41,245 nt of DNA from Comamonas sp. lk (GTDB taxonomy: Bacteria > Pseudomonadota > Gammaproteobacteria > Burkholderiales > Burkholderiaceae_C): the NCBI GenBank assembly GCA_945869165.1, contig CAMBNY010000020.1, forward strand, positions 1 to 41,245. Direction: 5' to 3'. Positions within the stretch are counted from its first letter, which is position 1, and every line of letters begins with the position of its first letter. The notes under the pieces were generated by a model. It had not been told where the DNA came from. It saw only the letters and a list, made by a program, of their open reading frames with translations, and made no database searches. The position numbers were made by a program, and so were the translations under genes. This document shows, piece after piece, positions 6,770 through 15,739 of the stretch.

Positions 6770-9214
6770 TTAGACCTTGATGCGCGCCGAGCTAGGGTCA
6801 TACAAGGGCGCCAGAGATGGCTGCGCGCTGTAGCGAACACCGGCTACCTCAATCTCGTATTTGCCTTGCAAAATAGCCTCAGGCGCTTCGCCCTGGGTTT
6901 GGCATTCCACATAGCCCATGCCCAACGACTTGCCCAGGTGGTGGCCAAACATGCCCGAGCTGATGCGCCCCACGATAGCGCCATCGCGGCAAATAGGCTC
7001 GTTGTGGTAGAGCAAAGGCGTGGCGTCGTCCAGCGCGAACTGCACCAGGCGGCGCGTGAGGCCTGCTTCTTTTTGCGCTTGCAAAGCTTCCAAGCCGATA
7101 AAGCCGCCGGGCTTTTTCATGGCGACGGCAAAGCCTAGGCCCGATTGCAGCGGCGTATCTTCGTCGCTGATGTCGTGGCCCCAATGGCGGTAGCCTTTTT
7201 CCATGCGCAGCGAATTGAGCGCGTGGTAACCAGCCAGACGGCCACCGACCGAAGGCGCGGCCTGCATCAAAGCGTCGAACACGCCGGGCGCGCACTCGGT
7301 GGGGATGTACAACTCCCAGCCCAGCTCGCCCACATAGGTAATGCGGCTGGCGCGCACACGGGCATAGCCCAGGTCGATGATTTGCGAAGTGCCGAAGGGG
7401 AAGGCCGCAGGGGACATATCGGCATCCGTCAACTGGCTGAGCAACTCGCGCGAACGCGGGCCCATCACACCCAGGACTGCCATGCTGGAAGACACATCGA
7501 TGGCCATGGCGCGCGCATCGGCGGGAATATTGCGCTGTAGCCAAGAGAAATCGCGCGTTTGCGTGGCGGCGGCGGTGACGACCAAATAGCGGTCTAGCGC
7601 CTCGCGCGTCACCGTCAAATCGGACTCAATACCGCCGCGCTCATTAAGCCACTGCGTATAGACCACTTTGCCCACAGGCACCGACATATTGTTGGCGCTG
7701 ATGCGGTTGAGCACGGCCTCGGCATCCGGGCCTTGCACCACAAATTTGGCGAATGACGATTGGTCAAAAATGCCCACCGCATTGCGCACGGCTTGGTGCT
7801 CGGCGGCCGAGTAGTCAAACCAGTTTTGGCGACCGTAGCTGTACGCGTATTCGGCTTTAACGCCTGCGGGCGCGTACCAATTGGGCCGCTCCCAGCCAGC
7901 CGTTTCGCCAAAGCAGGCGCCGTGCGCGGCCAGGCGGTCGTGCAAGATAGAGCGGCGTACGCCACGCGCCGTCTCGGGCTGGCGGAAGGGCCAGTGCATG
8001 GCGTAGAGCAAGCCCAGCGATTCGACGGTGCGGTCGCGCAAATAGCTGCGGTTGCGTTGGAAGGGCATGACGCGGCGGATATCCACGTCCCACAAGTCCA
8101 TGGGCGGATGGCCGTCCAGCATCCAGTCGGCCAGCACTTTGCCTGCGCCACCGGCAGACTGGATGCCGATGGAGTTAAAGCCTGCGGCCACGAACAAATT
8201 GCGCACTTCGGGCGTTTCGCCCAGCAAATAGCGGTCGTCTGGGGTAAAGCTTTCGGGGCCGTTAAAGAACAAATTGATGCCGGTTTTTTCCAGCGCCGGG
8301 GTGCGGTGCATGGCCGCGGCCAACAGCGGCTCGATGTGCTCTAAATCGTCGGGCAAGGATTCAAAGCTAAAGGTCTCGGGGATACCTTTCATGCCCCAGG
8401 GTTTGGCCACCGGCTCAAACCAGCCGACCAAAAGCTTGCCCGCGTCTTCTTTGAAATACGCGCAGCCATCCGGGTCACGCAGCACCGGCAGGTTGGAGTG
8501 CAAGCCTTCCATGGGCTCGGTGACGATATAGAAATGTTCTGCGGCATGCAGCGGCACGGTGGTGCCCGCTTTGGCGCCAAGCTCATGCGCCCACATGCCG
8601 GCGCAGTTGACCACCATGTCGGCGCGAATGGTGCCGAACTCGGTGCGCACGCCCACGGCTTTGCCGTTTTCAACCAAAATTTCTTGGGCCGCGCAATTTT
8701 CAAAAATGCGCGCGCCACGGCTTTTCGCTCCTTTGGCCAGCGCTTGCGTGGTGTCAATCGGGTTGGTGCGTCCGTCTTTGGGGAGGTACACGCCGCCCAC
8801 CACATCGGACACGGTGACGCCGGGCCACATGCTGGCGATTTCTGAAGGCGTGAGGGTCTGCACTTCCAGGCCAAAGCACTTGGCCATAGAGGCACCACGC
8901 TTAAGTTCCTCAAAGCGCGCCTGGTGCGTGGCAATCGCAATCGAGCCAGTTTGCCGAAAGCCGGTGGCTTGCCCGGTTTCTTGCTCCAGCGAGGCGTACA
9001 AATTGGTGGTGTACTGCGCCAGGCGCGTCAGGTTGTAAGTGGCGCGCAATTGGCCGACCAGCCCGGCGGCGTGCCAGGTAGTGCCACAAGTGAGTTGCTT
9101 GCGCTCAAGCAGCACCACATCCCTGCACCCGCGCAATGTCAGGTGATACCCCAAGCTACATCCGACGATGCCGCCGCCCACAATGACCACACTGGCCTGA
9201 TTAGGTAGATCCAT
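6770..9214 (-). CDS. Dimethylglycine/sarcosine-dehydrogenase-like flavoprotein with GcvT domains (paralogue 1)
   Basis: 814 residues, the typical length of the four-part DMGDH architecture. An N-terminal DAO Rossmann fold (VVIVGGGIVGCSLGYH, residues 9-24) is followed by TCGTTWHAAG with His48, which matches the histidine that carries covalent FAD in mammalian dimethylglycine dehydrogenase. An FAO_M domain comes next (about 380-430), then the folate-binding GcvT domain (about 440-700, including YVGELGWELYIPTE) and GcvT C-terminal barrel. In characterised relatives an N-methyl group is oxidised and passed to tetrahydrofolate. It is divergent from a second paralogue and cotranscribed with the XRE-cupin regulator. 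The precise amine is not determined by sequence. Confidence 0.85.
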   Translation of the reverse strand: MDLPNQASVVIVGGGIVGCSLGYHLTLRGCRDVVLLERKQLTCGTTWHAAGLVGQLRATYNLTRLAQYTTNLYASLEQETGQATGFRQTGSIAIATHQARFEELKRGASMAKCFGLEVQTLTPSEIASMWPGVTVSDVVGGVYLPKDGRTNPIDTTQALAKGAKSRGARIFENCAAQEILVENGKAVGVRTEFGTIRADMVVNCAGMWAHELGAKAGTTVPLHAAEHFYIVTEPMEGLHSNLPVLRDPDGCAYFKEDAGKLLVGWFEPVAKPWGMKGIPETFSFESLPDDLEHIEPLLAAAMHRTPALEKTGINLFFNGPESFTPDDRYLLGETPEVRNLFVAAGFNSIGIQSAGGAGKVLADWMLDGHPPMDLWDVDIRRVMPFQRNRSYLRDRTVESLGLLYAMHWPFRQPETARGVRRSILHDRLAAHGACFGETAGWERPNWYAPAGVKAEYAYSYGRQNWFDYSAAEHQAVRNAVGIFDQSSFAKFVVQGPDAEAVLNRISANNMSVPVGKVVYTQWLNERGGIESDLTVTREALDRYLVVTAAATQTRDFSWLQRNIPADARAMAIDVSSSMAVLGVMGPRSRELLSQLTDADMSPAAFPFGTSQIIDLGYARVRASRITYVGELGWELYIPTECAPGVFDALMQAAPSVGGRLAGYHALNSLRMEKGYRHWGHDISDEDTPLQSGLGFAVAMKKPGGFIGLEALQAQKEAGLTRRLVQFALDDATPLLYHNEPICRDGAIVGRISSGMFGHHLGKSLGMGYVECQTQGEAPEAILQGKYEIEVAGVRYSAQPSLAPLYDPSSARIKV

Positions 9215-9368
9215 ACGACCCCCGCAAGTAAAAAAATTGTCGAAAATTATTCTAGTGTAAAAAATTCGCGCTAAATTTTAATTTTTATGCCTACAATTCA
9301 AAAAAATTCGCGCCAGGGAGCATTGTGAACCTTGGCCTTGGTGTGAGACCGTCTTCGGAGCTTGATTC
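9215..9368. promoter_or_regulatory. Divergent AT-rich control region between the two flavoprotein genes
   Basis: 154 bases, strikingly AT-rich against GC-rich neighbours. It holds two perfect 13-bp direct repeats, AAAAAATTCGCGC at 9259-9271 and 9301-9313, whose starts are 42 bp apart (about four helical turns), and a weaker third version at 9231-9242. These are candidates for cooperative binding of the XRE-cupin regulator. CGGAG before the ATG at 9369 is a good ribosome-binding site. No confident -35/-10 pair was found. Confidence 0.5.
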
Positions 9369-11795
9369 ATGACAGAACATGCGCGCGTCGTTGTCATTGG
9401 AGGTGGAGTGGTGGGCTGTAGCTGCCTCTACCACCTGGCCGCTTTAGGGGTGAAAGACGCCCTGCTTTTGGAACGCGACGAATTGACGTCGGGCTCCACC
9501 TGGCACGCGGCGGGTAATCTGCCCACGTTTTCCAGCAGCTGGAGCATTCTGAAGCTGCAAAAGTATTCCGCAGCGCTGTACCGCAAGCTGGCCGCGTCGG
9601 CTGAAAACCCCATTAATTACCACCTGACTGGTTCGGTGCGACTGGCCCATGGCCGCAACCGGATGGACGAGTTTCACCATGCGAAAAGCATGGCCAAGGC
9701 CAATGGCCTGGAATACGAAATCCTCTCGCCCTCGGACCTTAAAAACCGCTACCCGCTGATTGAAACCCACGACTTGCAAGGCGCGTTGTGGGACCCGCTC
9801 GATGGCGATATCGACCCCTCGCAACTGACGCAAGCCCTGGCGCGCGAAGCGCGGCTTTTGGGCGGCACCATCCGCCGCCACACCCGCGTCACGGCACTGG
9901 CGCAAAAGCCCAATGGCGAATGGTTGGTCACCACAGACAAAGGTAAAATCACCGCCGAAATCATCGTCAACGCTGCAGGCTTTCGCGCTGGCGAAGTGAT
10001 GGCCATGGTAGGTCGCCATTTACCTATCGCCGTCATGTCGCACCAGTATTTGGTGACGGAAGACGTGCCCGAGCTCACTTCACGCGGCGACGCGCGACTG
10101 CCGCTGTTGCGTGACCCGGATACTTCTTATTACCTGCGCCAGGAACGCGAAGGTTTCATCCTCGGGCCGTATGAATGGAAAGCCACACCCATGTGGCTAG
10201 ACGGCATGCCCGACGACTTTGCCAACCAGTTGTGGAACGACGATTTCGAGCGCCTAGAAAAATACATCGAAGACGCCATGGCCCGCGTGCCTGCGCTGTC
10301 GCGCGCCGGTATCAAACGCGGCGTGAACGGCCCCATCCCCTATTCGCCCGACGGCAACCCCTACATCGGCCCCGAGCCAGGCTTGCGCAACTTCTTCCAT
10401 TGCAACACCTTTAGCTTTGGCATCACCCAAGGCGGCGGCGCAGGTAAAGCATTGGCCGAGTGGGTGGTACACGGACAAACCGAATGGGACTTGTGGTCCC
10501 TGGACCGTCGCCGCTATGGCGACTACGCCACCACCGAGTACACCGTGGCCAAGGCCATCGAGGTGTACCAAAACGAATACGCCTCGTCCTTCCCCTACGA
10601 AGAGCGGCCCGCCGGGCGCCCACTGCGCACCTCGCCGCTGTACGAAACCCTCAAAGCCAAGGGTGCCCGCTTTGGCGCGCGCGGCGGCTGGGAGCGCGCG
10701 GTGTACCTGGACTTGAAAGGCGACGTGCCTGCCGACACGCATTCTTTCCGCCGCGAAAACGTGTGGCACGGTGCGGTAGCCGAGGAAGTCAAAGCCGTTC
10801 GCGAGCGCGTGGGCATTTTGGATTTACCCGGCTTTACCAAATACGAACTCAAAGGCCCGGGCGCATCCAAGCACCTGGATTATTTGTCTTGCTCCAAACT
10901 GCCTACGCAAGGCCGCGTGTCGCTGGCCTATGCGCTCACGCCCACCGGCAAACTGTGGAGCGAGTTCACTATCACGCGCTTGGGCGAGGACCATTTCTAC
11001 ATCATCAGCGCTGCGATTGCCGCTACGCACGATATGGACTTGCTGCGCCAGGGCTTGCCCGATAACAGTCCTATTAGCGTGACCGATGTCACCGCCGATT
11101 TCGGCACTTTGATCATCGCCGGGCCCCGTGCGCGCGATGTGCTCGGCCAAGTCACGAAAGCGGATTTGTCCAATGCCGGTTTCCCTTGGCTGACGGCGCA
11201 ATACATCGAAACCGTAGCGGGCCGCTGCCTGGCCATGCGCGTCAACTATGTAGGCGAACTGGGCTGGGAGTTGCATGCACCGGTGGCCCAACTGCCCAAG
11301 CTGTACGCCGCCATCTGGGCTGCGGGCACGGCCCACGACATCCGCGACTTTGGCCTGTATGCCATGGACAGCTTGCGCGTGGACAAGTGCTACCGCGGCT
11401 GGAAGAGCGACCTGGAAAGTGGCTACACGCCCTTAGAGGCCTCGCTAGACCGTTTTGTGGACGTGAACAAGGCCGACTTCATCGGCAAAGCCGCACTGGT
11501 CGCCGAACATGCACGCGGCGCAGCGCAACGTTTTGTACCGCTGATTTTTGACGAAGACGGCGATGCCGAGAGCCCGTATTGCGCGCAAGTGTTTGATGGC
11601 GAACACAATGTGGGCCTGACCACGTCGGGCGTGTGGAGCCACACCTTAAAGAAGAGCGTGGCCCTGGCCTACGTCAAAGCCGACAAAGCCACGCCCGGCA
11701 CCAAGTTGCAAGTGAATGTGCTGGGCACCATGCGCAGCGCCACCGTGCACGCCGAGCCTTTGTACGACCCGAAAAACGCGAAGCTGCGCGCCTAA
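9369..11795 (+). CDS. Dimethylglycine-dehydrogenase-like flavoprotein with GcvT domains (paralogue 2)
   Basis: 808 residues with the same architecture as the divergent paralogue: dinucleotide fold VVVIGGGVVGCSCLYH at the N-terminus, SGSTWHAAGN with His46 for covalent FAD, a central FAO_M linker, a GcvT folate-binding domain (NYVGELGWELHAP near residue 625) and the GcvT C-terminal domain. The two proteins are clearly homologous but differ throughout, so they probably act on different N-methyl compounds or successive demethylation steps. It is followed after 71 bases by the MttB-like methyltransferase on the same strand. The order suggests methyl removal by MttB and then oxidative demethylation of the product; that is inference. 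Confidence 0.85.
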   Translation: MTEHARVVVIGGGVVGCSCLYHLAALGVKDALLLERDELTSGSTWHAAGNLPTFSSSWSILKLQKYSAALYRKLAASAENPINYHLTGSVRLAHGRNRMDEFHHAKSMAKANGLEYEILSPSDLKNRYPLIETHDLQGALWDPLDGDIDPSQLTQALAREARLLGGTIRRHTRVTALAQKPNGEWLVTTDKGKITAEIIVNAAGFRAGEVMAMVGRHLPIAVMSHQYLVTEDVPELTSRGDARLPLLRDPDTSYYLRQEREGFILGPYEWKATPMWLDGMPDDFANQLWNDDFERLEKYIEDAMARVPALSRAGIKRGVNGPIPYSPDGNPYIGPEPGLRNFFHCNTFSFGITQGGGAGKALAEWVVHGQTEWDLWSLDRRRYGDYATTEYTVAKAIEVYQNEYASSFPYEERPAGRPLRTSPLYETLKAKGARFGARGGWERAVYLDLKGDVPADTHSFRRENVWHGAVAEEVKAVRERVGILDLPGFTKYELKGPGASKHLDYLSCSKLPTQGRVSLAYALTPTGKLWSEFTITRLGEDHFYIISAAIAATHDMDLLRQGLPDNSPISVTDVTADFGTLIIAGPRARDVLGQVTKADLSNAGFPWLTAQYIETVAGRCLAMRVNYVGELGWELHAPVAQLPKLYAAIWAAGTAHDIRDFGLYAMDSLRVDKCYRGWKSDLESGYTPLEASLDRFVDVNKADFIGKAALVAEHARGAAQRFVPLIFDEDGDAESPYCAQVFDGEHNVGLTTSGVWSHTLKKSVALAYVKADKATPGTKLQVNVLGTMRSATVHAEPLYDPKNAKLRA

Positions 11796-11866
11796 ACCGC
11801 GCTTGGTTTTGCACGCACACAACGGCATTGATAGACCCCATTACTGGCATTTAACCGAGGTACCCC

Positions 11867-13435
11867 ATGAGCGCAATTCTTGAAAAAACCAATCCCCGTG
11901 GCGGCGCCCGTGATGCCCGCCGCGCTGCGCGCTCTGCGCCTCTGCCCGACAGCCTGCGCCCCGTGCGCCCGGGCATGAATGGCGGCGCCTACAAAGCGCT
12001 TAGCGATGCCGATGTGGTCAAAATCCATAACGCCGCTTTGGACGCACTGGAGAACATCGGCCTGGCCGATGCGCCGGAGAGCGGTATCGAGTTGATGACC
12101 AAAGCCGGTGCCAAACTCACCGACACAGGCCGCTTGCTGTTCCCCCGCGCACTGATTGAAGACACCGTGGCCAATGCCGCACGCCACTTTGTGTTGCACG
12201 GGCAGGACCCCAAGCACGACATGGAGCCCTGGGGTAGCAAGGTGTATTTCGGCACCGCTGGCGCAGCCGTGAGCATGGTAGACCCGTATACCGGCGACTA
12301 CCGCGACTCCACCACCCAGGACCTGTACAACATCGCCCGCGTGGTGGACACGCTAGAGCACATCCACTTTTTCCAACGCTCAGTGGTCTGCCGCGATCTG
12401 GATTTGCCGCGCGAGATGGACTTCAACACCACCTACGCCAGCGTCAGCGGAACTACCAAGCACGTGGGCTCTAGCTGGGTATCGCCCGAGCACCTGGAAG
12501 AAACGCTCAAGATGCTGCACATCATCGCCGGGGGCGAAGACAAGTGGCGCGCGCGCCCCTTTGTCAGCCAGTCCAACTGCTTTGTCGTGCCGCCTATGAA
12601 GTTTGCCTACGACGCTTGCAAGTGTCTGGAAGTGGCGGTGCGTGGCGGTATGCCGGTGTTGCTGTTGTCCGCCGGTCAAGCTGGTGCCACCGCACCCGCA
12701 TCCTTGGCCACCGCGCTGGTGCAAGAAACCGCCGAATGCCTGGCCGGCTTGGTGTATGTGAATGCCGTCAAGCCCAAAGCACCGGCCATGTTCGGCACTT
12801 GGTGTTTTGTGTCCGACCTGCGTACGGGTGCTATGTCGGGCGGTAGCCCGGAGCAAGCGCTGCTGTCAGCGGCCAGTGCACAAATGGCGCGCTTCTACGA
12901 CCTGACCGGCGCCACCGCTTCAGGCATGTGCGACTCCAAACTGCCCGACGCCCAAGCCGGTTTTGAGAAGGCCTACAACCACGCGCTGGTGGGCAATGCT
13001 GGTGCCAACCTGATTTATGAATCGGCGGGCATGCTGGCCAGCCTCTTGGGCTTCTCGCTGGAAAGCCTGCTGATCGACAACGACATCATCGGCGCAGTGC
13101 AGCGCACGATTCGCGGTATTGAAGTGAACGACGAAACCTTGTCGCTAGACACCATCCGCGACGTTTGCCTGAACGGCCCCGGCCATTACCTGGGCGCGCC
13201 GCAGACTTTGCAGTTGATGCAAAAAGACTATCTGTACCCACAGGTAGCAAACCGCGCAAGCCCCAACCAATGGACCGAAGCGGGTCGCCCGACGATTGTG
13301 GAAACTGCGTCCAAGAAACTGCAAGTCATTCTCGATGGCCACTTCCCCTCGCATATTTCACCGGAGATGGACGCCCAGATTCGGGCCGAGTTTCCGGTGA
13401 AGCTGGCGCGCGAAGGCATGTTGCCCAAACATTAA
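11867..13435 (+). CDS. Trimethylamine-methyltransferase (MttB) superfamily protein without pyrrolysine
   Basis: 522 residues of the MttB superfamily: the N-terminal SDADVVKIHNAALDALENIG pattern is the family's standard opening, and the barrel runs to the C-terminus (YLYPQVANRASPNQW). True MttB reads an in-frame TAG as pyrrolysine; this frame has no internal stop, so it is a non-pyrrolysine member. Some such members demethylate quaternary amines (glycine betaine, proline betaine, carnitine) and pass the methyl group to a corrinoid protein. No corrinoid-binding protein is in this window. Its place after two DMGDH-like flavoproteins points to a quaternary-amine pathway feeding methyl groups to folate. 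The substrate is unknown. Confidence 0.85.
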   Translation: MSAILEKTNPRGGARDARRAARSAPLPDSLRPVRPGMNGGAYKALSDADVVKIHNAALDALENIGLADAPESGIELMTKAGAKLTDTGRLLFPRALIEDTVANAARHFVLHGQDPKHDMEPWGSKVYFGTAGAAVSMVDPYTGDYRDSTTQDLYNIARVVDTLEHIHFFQRSVVCRDLDLPREMDFNTTYASVSGTTKHVGSSWVSPEHLEETLKMLHIIAGGEDKWRARPFVSQSNCFVVPPMKFAYDACKCLEVAVRGGMPVLLLSAGQAGATAPASLATALVQETAECLAGLVYVNAVKPKAPAMFGTWCFVSDLRTGAMSGGSPEQALLSAASAQMARFYDLTGATASGMCDSKLPDAQAGFEKAYNHALVGNAGANLIYESAGMLASLLGFSLESLLIDNDIIGAVQRTIRGIEVNDETLSLDTIRDVCLNGPGHYLGAPQTLQLMQKDYLYPQVANRASPNQWTEAGRPTIVETASKKLQVILDGHFPSHISPEMDAQIRAEFPVKLAREGMLPKH

Positions 13436-13452
13436 TTCCCGTCTACATCAGT

Positions 13453-13545
13453 TCGCCGTTGCGCCAAGCGCAGCGAGCGCTGATCCATTCAGCCCTGAAG
13501 CGATGGATTGCCGCGGCCCAGGGCCTACGGCCTCGCAAAGACCTG
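13453..13545. repeat. Mosaic intergenic palindromic repeat, copy B (degenerate)
   Basis: Degenerate copy of the family at 1496: GCGCAGCGAGCGCTGATCC on the left, then GATGGATTGCCGCGG and GGGCCTACGGCCTCGCAAAG on the right. It lies between the convergent MttB-like and pirin genes. Confidence 0.7.
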
Positions 13546-13568
13546 CTCATCGCCTATGGCCTGCCCTG

Positions 13569-14366
13569 CTACAGCGGCCGCAGTTGCGCAATGCGCTGCG
13601 TGCCGCGTTGCAGGGCCTCGCGCGCGGTGTGTACCGAGTGCGAACCGAGCACCAAAGGATAGGGATGCCGCACGGCAGAGCCCAAAAGAAATGCGCAGTC
13701 GCCCTGGGCGCAAAACACAATTTCGCTGGCGCCGTCGGCAAACACCGCTGCTTCGCGCTCCAGCGTCTGCCCCGCCACTTCCAAGCGCCCCTGCTGCGCA
13801 AACACCCAGGCCAGCGTATGTGCTGCAGGTAGTGTGTAAGTCCAGCGCTGGCCGCCCCGCAATTGCACCCACAGGTAGTTGGCATCAAAAGGCGCGGGAA
13901 TCGCACTGCGTGCCTCGCCATAGCCGCCCAGCAGCACGGTGACCGGGCCGGATACCGGCACATTTTCCGGCTGGATAAATAGTGCTGATGGTTCTGCGTT
14001 TTCATGTGAGGGCGGCATGGAGAACCAGATTTGAAAACCGCGGATAGCGTCCTCTCCCAACGGCTTGGCGCGGTGCCAGATGCCACCGCCGGCCATCATC
14101 CACTCGATGCCACCGCGCCGCACCCGGTCTATCTGGCCTTGCGAGGTTTCATGCTCGATGTCAAAGCTCAAAGGGAAAGTCAGCGTGGCAATGCCGGAGT
14201 GCGGATGGAAACCGAAATTGGGCCCGCCGCCGCCCGGCGCTTCCAGGTAATCTAAAAACACAAAAGGCTTGAGTAGCTCTCCCAGATCCCCCGGACTGAA
14301 AACACGGGTAATGGGCCCGTGCCGTTTACCCGCAGTGCGCGTCAGGATCGAGGCTGGCGCCGACAT
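13569..14366 (-). CDS. Pirin-family cupin protein
   Basis: 265 residues of the pirin family. The N-terminal cupin has FHPHSGIATLT with His54 and His56 and GGGIWHRA with His98, equivalent to three iron-binding histidines of human pirin. The fourth ligand of the human protein is the Glu two residues after the last histidine; here that place is Ala100, so metal binding may differ, as in some other bacterial members. Roles of bacterial pirins vary (quercetinase-like activity, redox or regulatory functions), and none can be assigned here. Its start codon overlaps the stop codon of an upstream 42-residue membrane protein gene (TGATG), suggesting translational coupling. Confidence 0.88.
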   Translation of the reverse strand: MSAPASILTRTAGKRHGPITRVFSPGDLGELLKPFVFLDYLEAPGGGGPNFGFHPHSGIATLTFPLSFDIEHETSQGQIDRVRRGGIEWMMAGGGIWHRAKPLGEDAIRGFQIWFSMPPSHENAEPSALFIQPENVPVSGPVTVLLGGYGEARSAIPAPFDANYLWVQLRGGQRWTYTLPAAHTLAWVFAQQGRLEVAGQTLEREAAVFADGASEIVFCAQGDCAFLLGSAVRHPYPLVLGSHSVHTAREALQRGTQRIAQLRPL

Positions 14367-14494
14367 CAGTCTTGCCCTTCATGCGCATCTCGGTCATCCC
14401 GCGCTTGCCAACCGCGCCGGTAACCTGCGCGAAAACCCAACCATGCACCACCACCGGCGGCCAGGAGAATCAAAATAACAATTGCTGGAACCAC
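14366..14494 (-). CDS. Small single-pass membrane protein, 42 residues
   Basis: Starts at GTG 14494, with AAAGGA 8 bases upstream as a good ribosome-binding site. A longer frame to 14671 exists but adds non-membrane sequence without a better start. The protein is one hydrophobic helix (AIVILILLAAGGGAWLGF) followed by a basic then acidic tail (RAGYRRGWQARDDRDAHEG), predicting an N-out, C-in inner-membrane peptide. The stop overlaps the pirin start by one base (TGATG). No family is recognised. The combination of RBS, membrane helix and coupling makes it likely to be real. Confidence 0.6.
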   Translation of the reverse strand: MVPAIVILILLAAGGGAWLGFRAGYRRGWQARDDRDAHEGQD

Positions 14495-14714
14495 TTTTTT
14501 TCCTTTATTGCATGCGTAGGGCCCGTGCACTGGGCTGTCGCCCCAATATACCGCTATTGCCAAACCGGCACGAAACGCGAAGACCAAGCCATTGGCAGCG
14601 CTAGGGCCTCGACCTGCGATCCACATTTTTTCGAGCAATTGATTCAAAAATGCGTCACCAAGCAATGGCACAATGTTCTGTCAAGTCTTCATGAACATCA
14701 AGGAGTTTTCCCCC

Positions 14715-15686
14715 ATGCAGCGTCGTCATCTTTTGCAAGCGGCCGGTGTCGCAAGCGTGTTTCCCGGTCTAGCCTTGGCACAGGAAAAATACCCCAGTAA
14801 AACGATTAGCTGGATCTGCCCCTACGGCGCCGGTGGCAATGCGGACTTGCGCTCGCGCCAATTGGCTAAACTGATGGGTGAAATACTGGGGCAGTCCATC
14901 ATCGTAGATAACAAGGCGGGCGCGGGGGGCAACATCGGGACCGAGGTAATTGCCAAAGCCAAGCCGGACGGCTACACCATCGGCATGGGCAACTTTGCAC
15001 CGCTGGCCGTGAACCACGCCTTATTCAAAAAACTTAACTTTGATGCTGCTGCTGACATCACTCCGATCGCACTGATTGAACGCGGACCTTTAATCCTGAT
15101 GGTGCCCGCCGACTCCCCCTACAAAACGGTTAAAGACGTGGTGGCCGCTGCCAAAGCGGCACCGGGCAAATTGAGCTATGCATCGGGTGGCATCGGTGGC
15201 ACGCACCACTTGAGTGGCGCGTTGTTTGAGTTCGCAGCCGGTATCGACATGATCCACGTGCCCTACAAAAGCGGCGCTGCGGGCACCAATGACTTGATGG
15301 GCGGGCAAGTGCAAATGATGTTCGAGCAGATGTACACCGCCATGCCGGCGATGAAAGGGGGCCGTTTGCGCGGCTTGGCCATTACCAGCAAAACCCGCTC
15401 TCCCCTGTTGCCGGACCTGTCCACCATGGGTGAGCAAGGCTACCCCGCGGTGGAAGTATTGAATTGGCAAGGCCTGATCGGCCCTAAAGGCCTGCCCACC
15501 GACATCATCAAAACCCTCAATGCCGCTTGCAATAAAGCGCTGCAAGACCCCGATTTACGGGAAAAAATGCTGGGCCAAGGCAATGAGATTGCTGGTGGTA
15601 CGCCCGAACAATTTGCCGCACTGATCAGAGCCGAGTCGCCGCGCTGGGGCAAGGTGGTGCGGGACGCGAAGATCGAACCAGAATAA
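14715..15686 (+). CDS. Bug-family tripartite tricarboxylate transporter receptor (TctC-like)
   Basis: 323 residues from the ATG at 14715, which has AAGGAG at the right distance; upstream ATGs lack this and would precede the signal peptide. The signal sequence MQRRHLLQAAGVASVFPGLALA begins with twin arginines and ends in a typical cleavage site before QEKYPSK. The mature part has the Bug signatures: YGAGGNADLRSRQLA, DNKAGAGGNIGTE and GKLSYASGGIGGTHHLSG. These periplasmic proteins bind carboxylates or other small solutes and are very numerous in Burkholderiales, often without TctAB nearby, as here. The ligand is unknown. Convergent with an MFS gene. Confidence 0.9.
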   Translation: MQRRHLLQAAGVASVFPGLALAQEKYPSKTISWICPYGAGGNADLRSRQLAKLMGEILGQSIIVDNKAGAGGNIGTEVIAKAKPDGYTIGMGNFAPLAVNHALFKKLNFDAAADITPIALIERGPLILMVPADSPYKTVKDVVAAAKAAPGKLSYASGGIGGTHHLSGALFEFAAGIDMIHVPYKSGAAGTNDLMGGQVQMMFEQMYTAMPAMKGGRLRGLAITSKTRSPLLPDLSTMGEQGYPAVEVLNWQGLIGPKGLPTDIIKTLNAACNKALQDPDLREKMLGQGNEIAGGTPEQFAALIRAESPRWGKVVRDAKIEPE

Positions 15687-15689
15687 AGC

Positions 15690-15729
15690 TTGCGGCTGGG
15701 GCGCGACGAAGCGCCCGACCAGACCGCAA
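15690..15729. terminator. Bidirectional hairpin between convergent genes
   Basis: Nested complementary arms TTGCGG/CCGCAA, CTGG/CCAG and GGGCGC/GCGCCC form a long, slightly bulged stem exactly between the convergent Bug and MFS genes. It lacks a clear T-run on both strands but is well placed to end both transcripts. Confidence 0.55.
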
Positions 15730-15739
15730 AAGGCCTTGC

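Noticed and set aside
11867-13435. Pyrrolysine read-through in the MttB-like gene
   Set aside because: The frame contains no internal TAG codon.
14495-14671. Longer start for the small membrane protein
   Set aside because: The extra 59 residues are not membrane-like and the upstream ATG lacks a ribosome-binding site, unlike the GTG at 14494.
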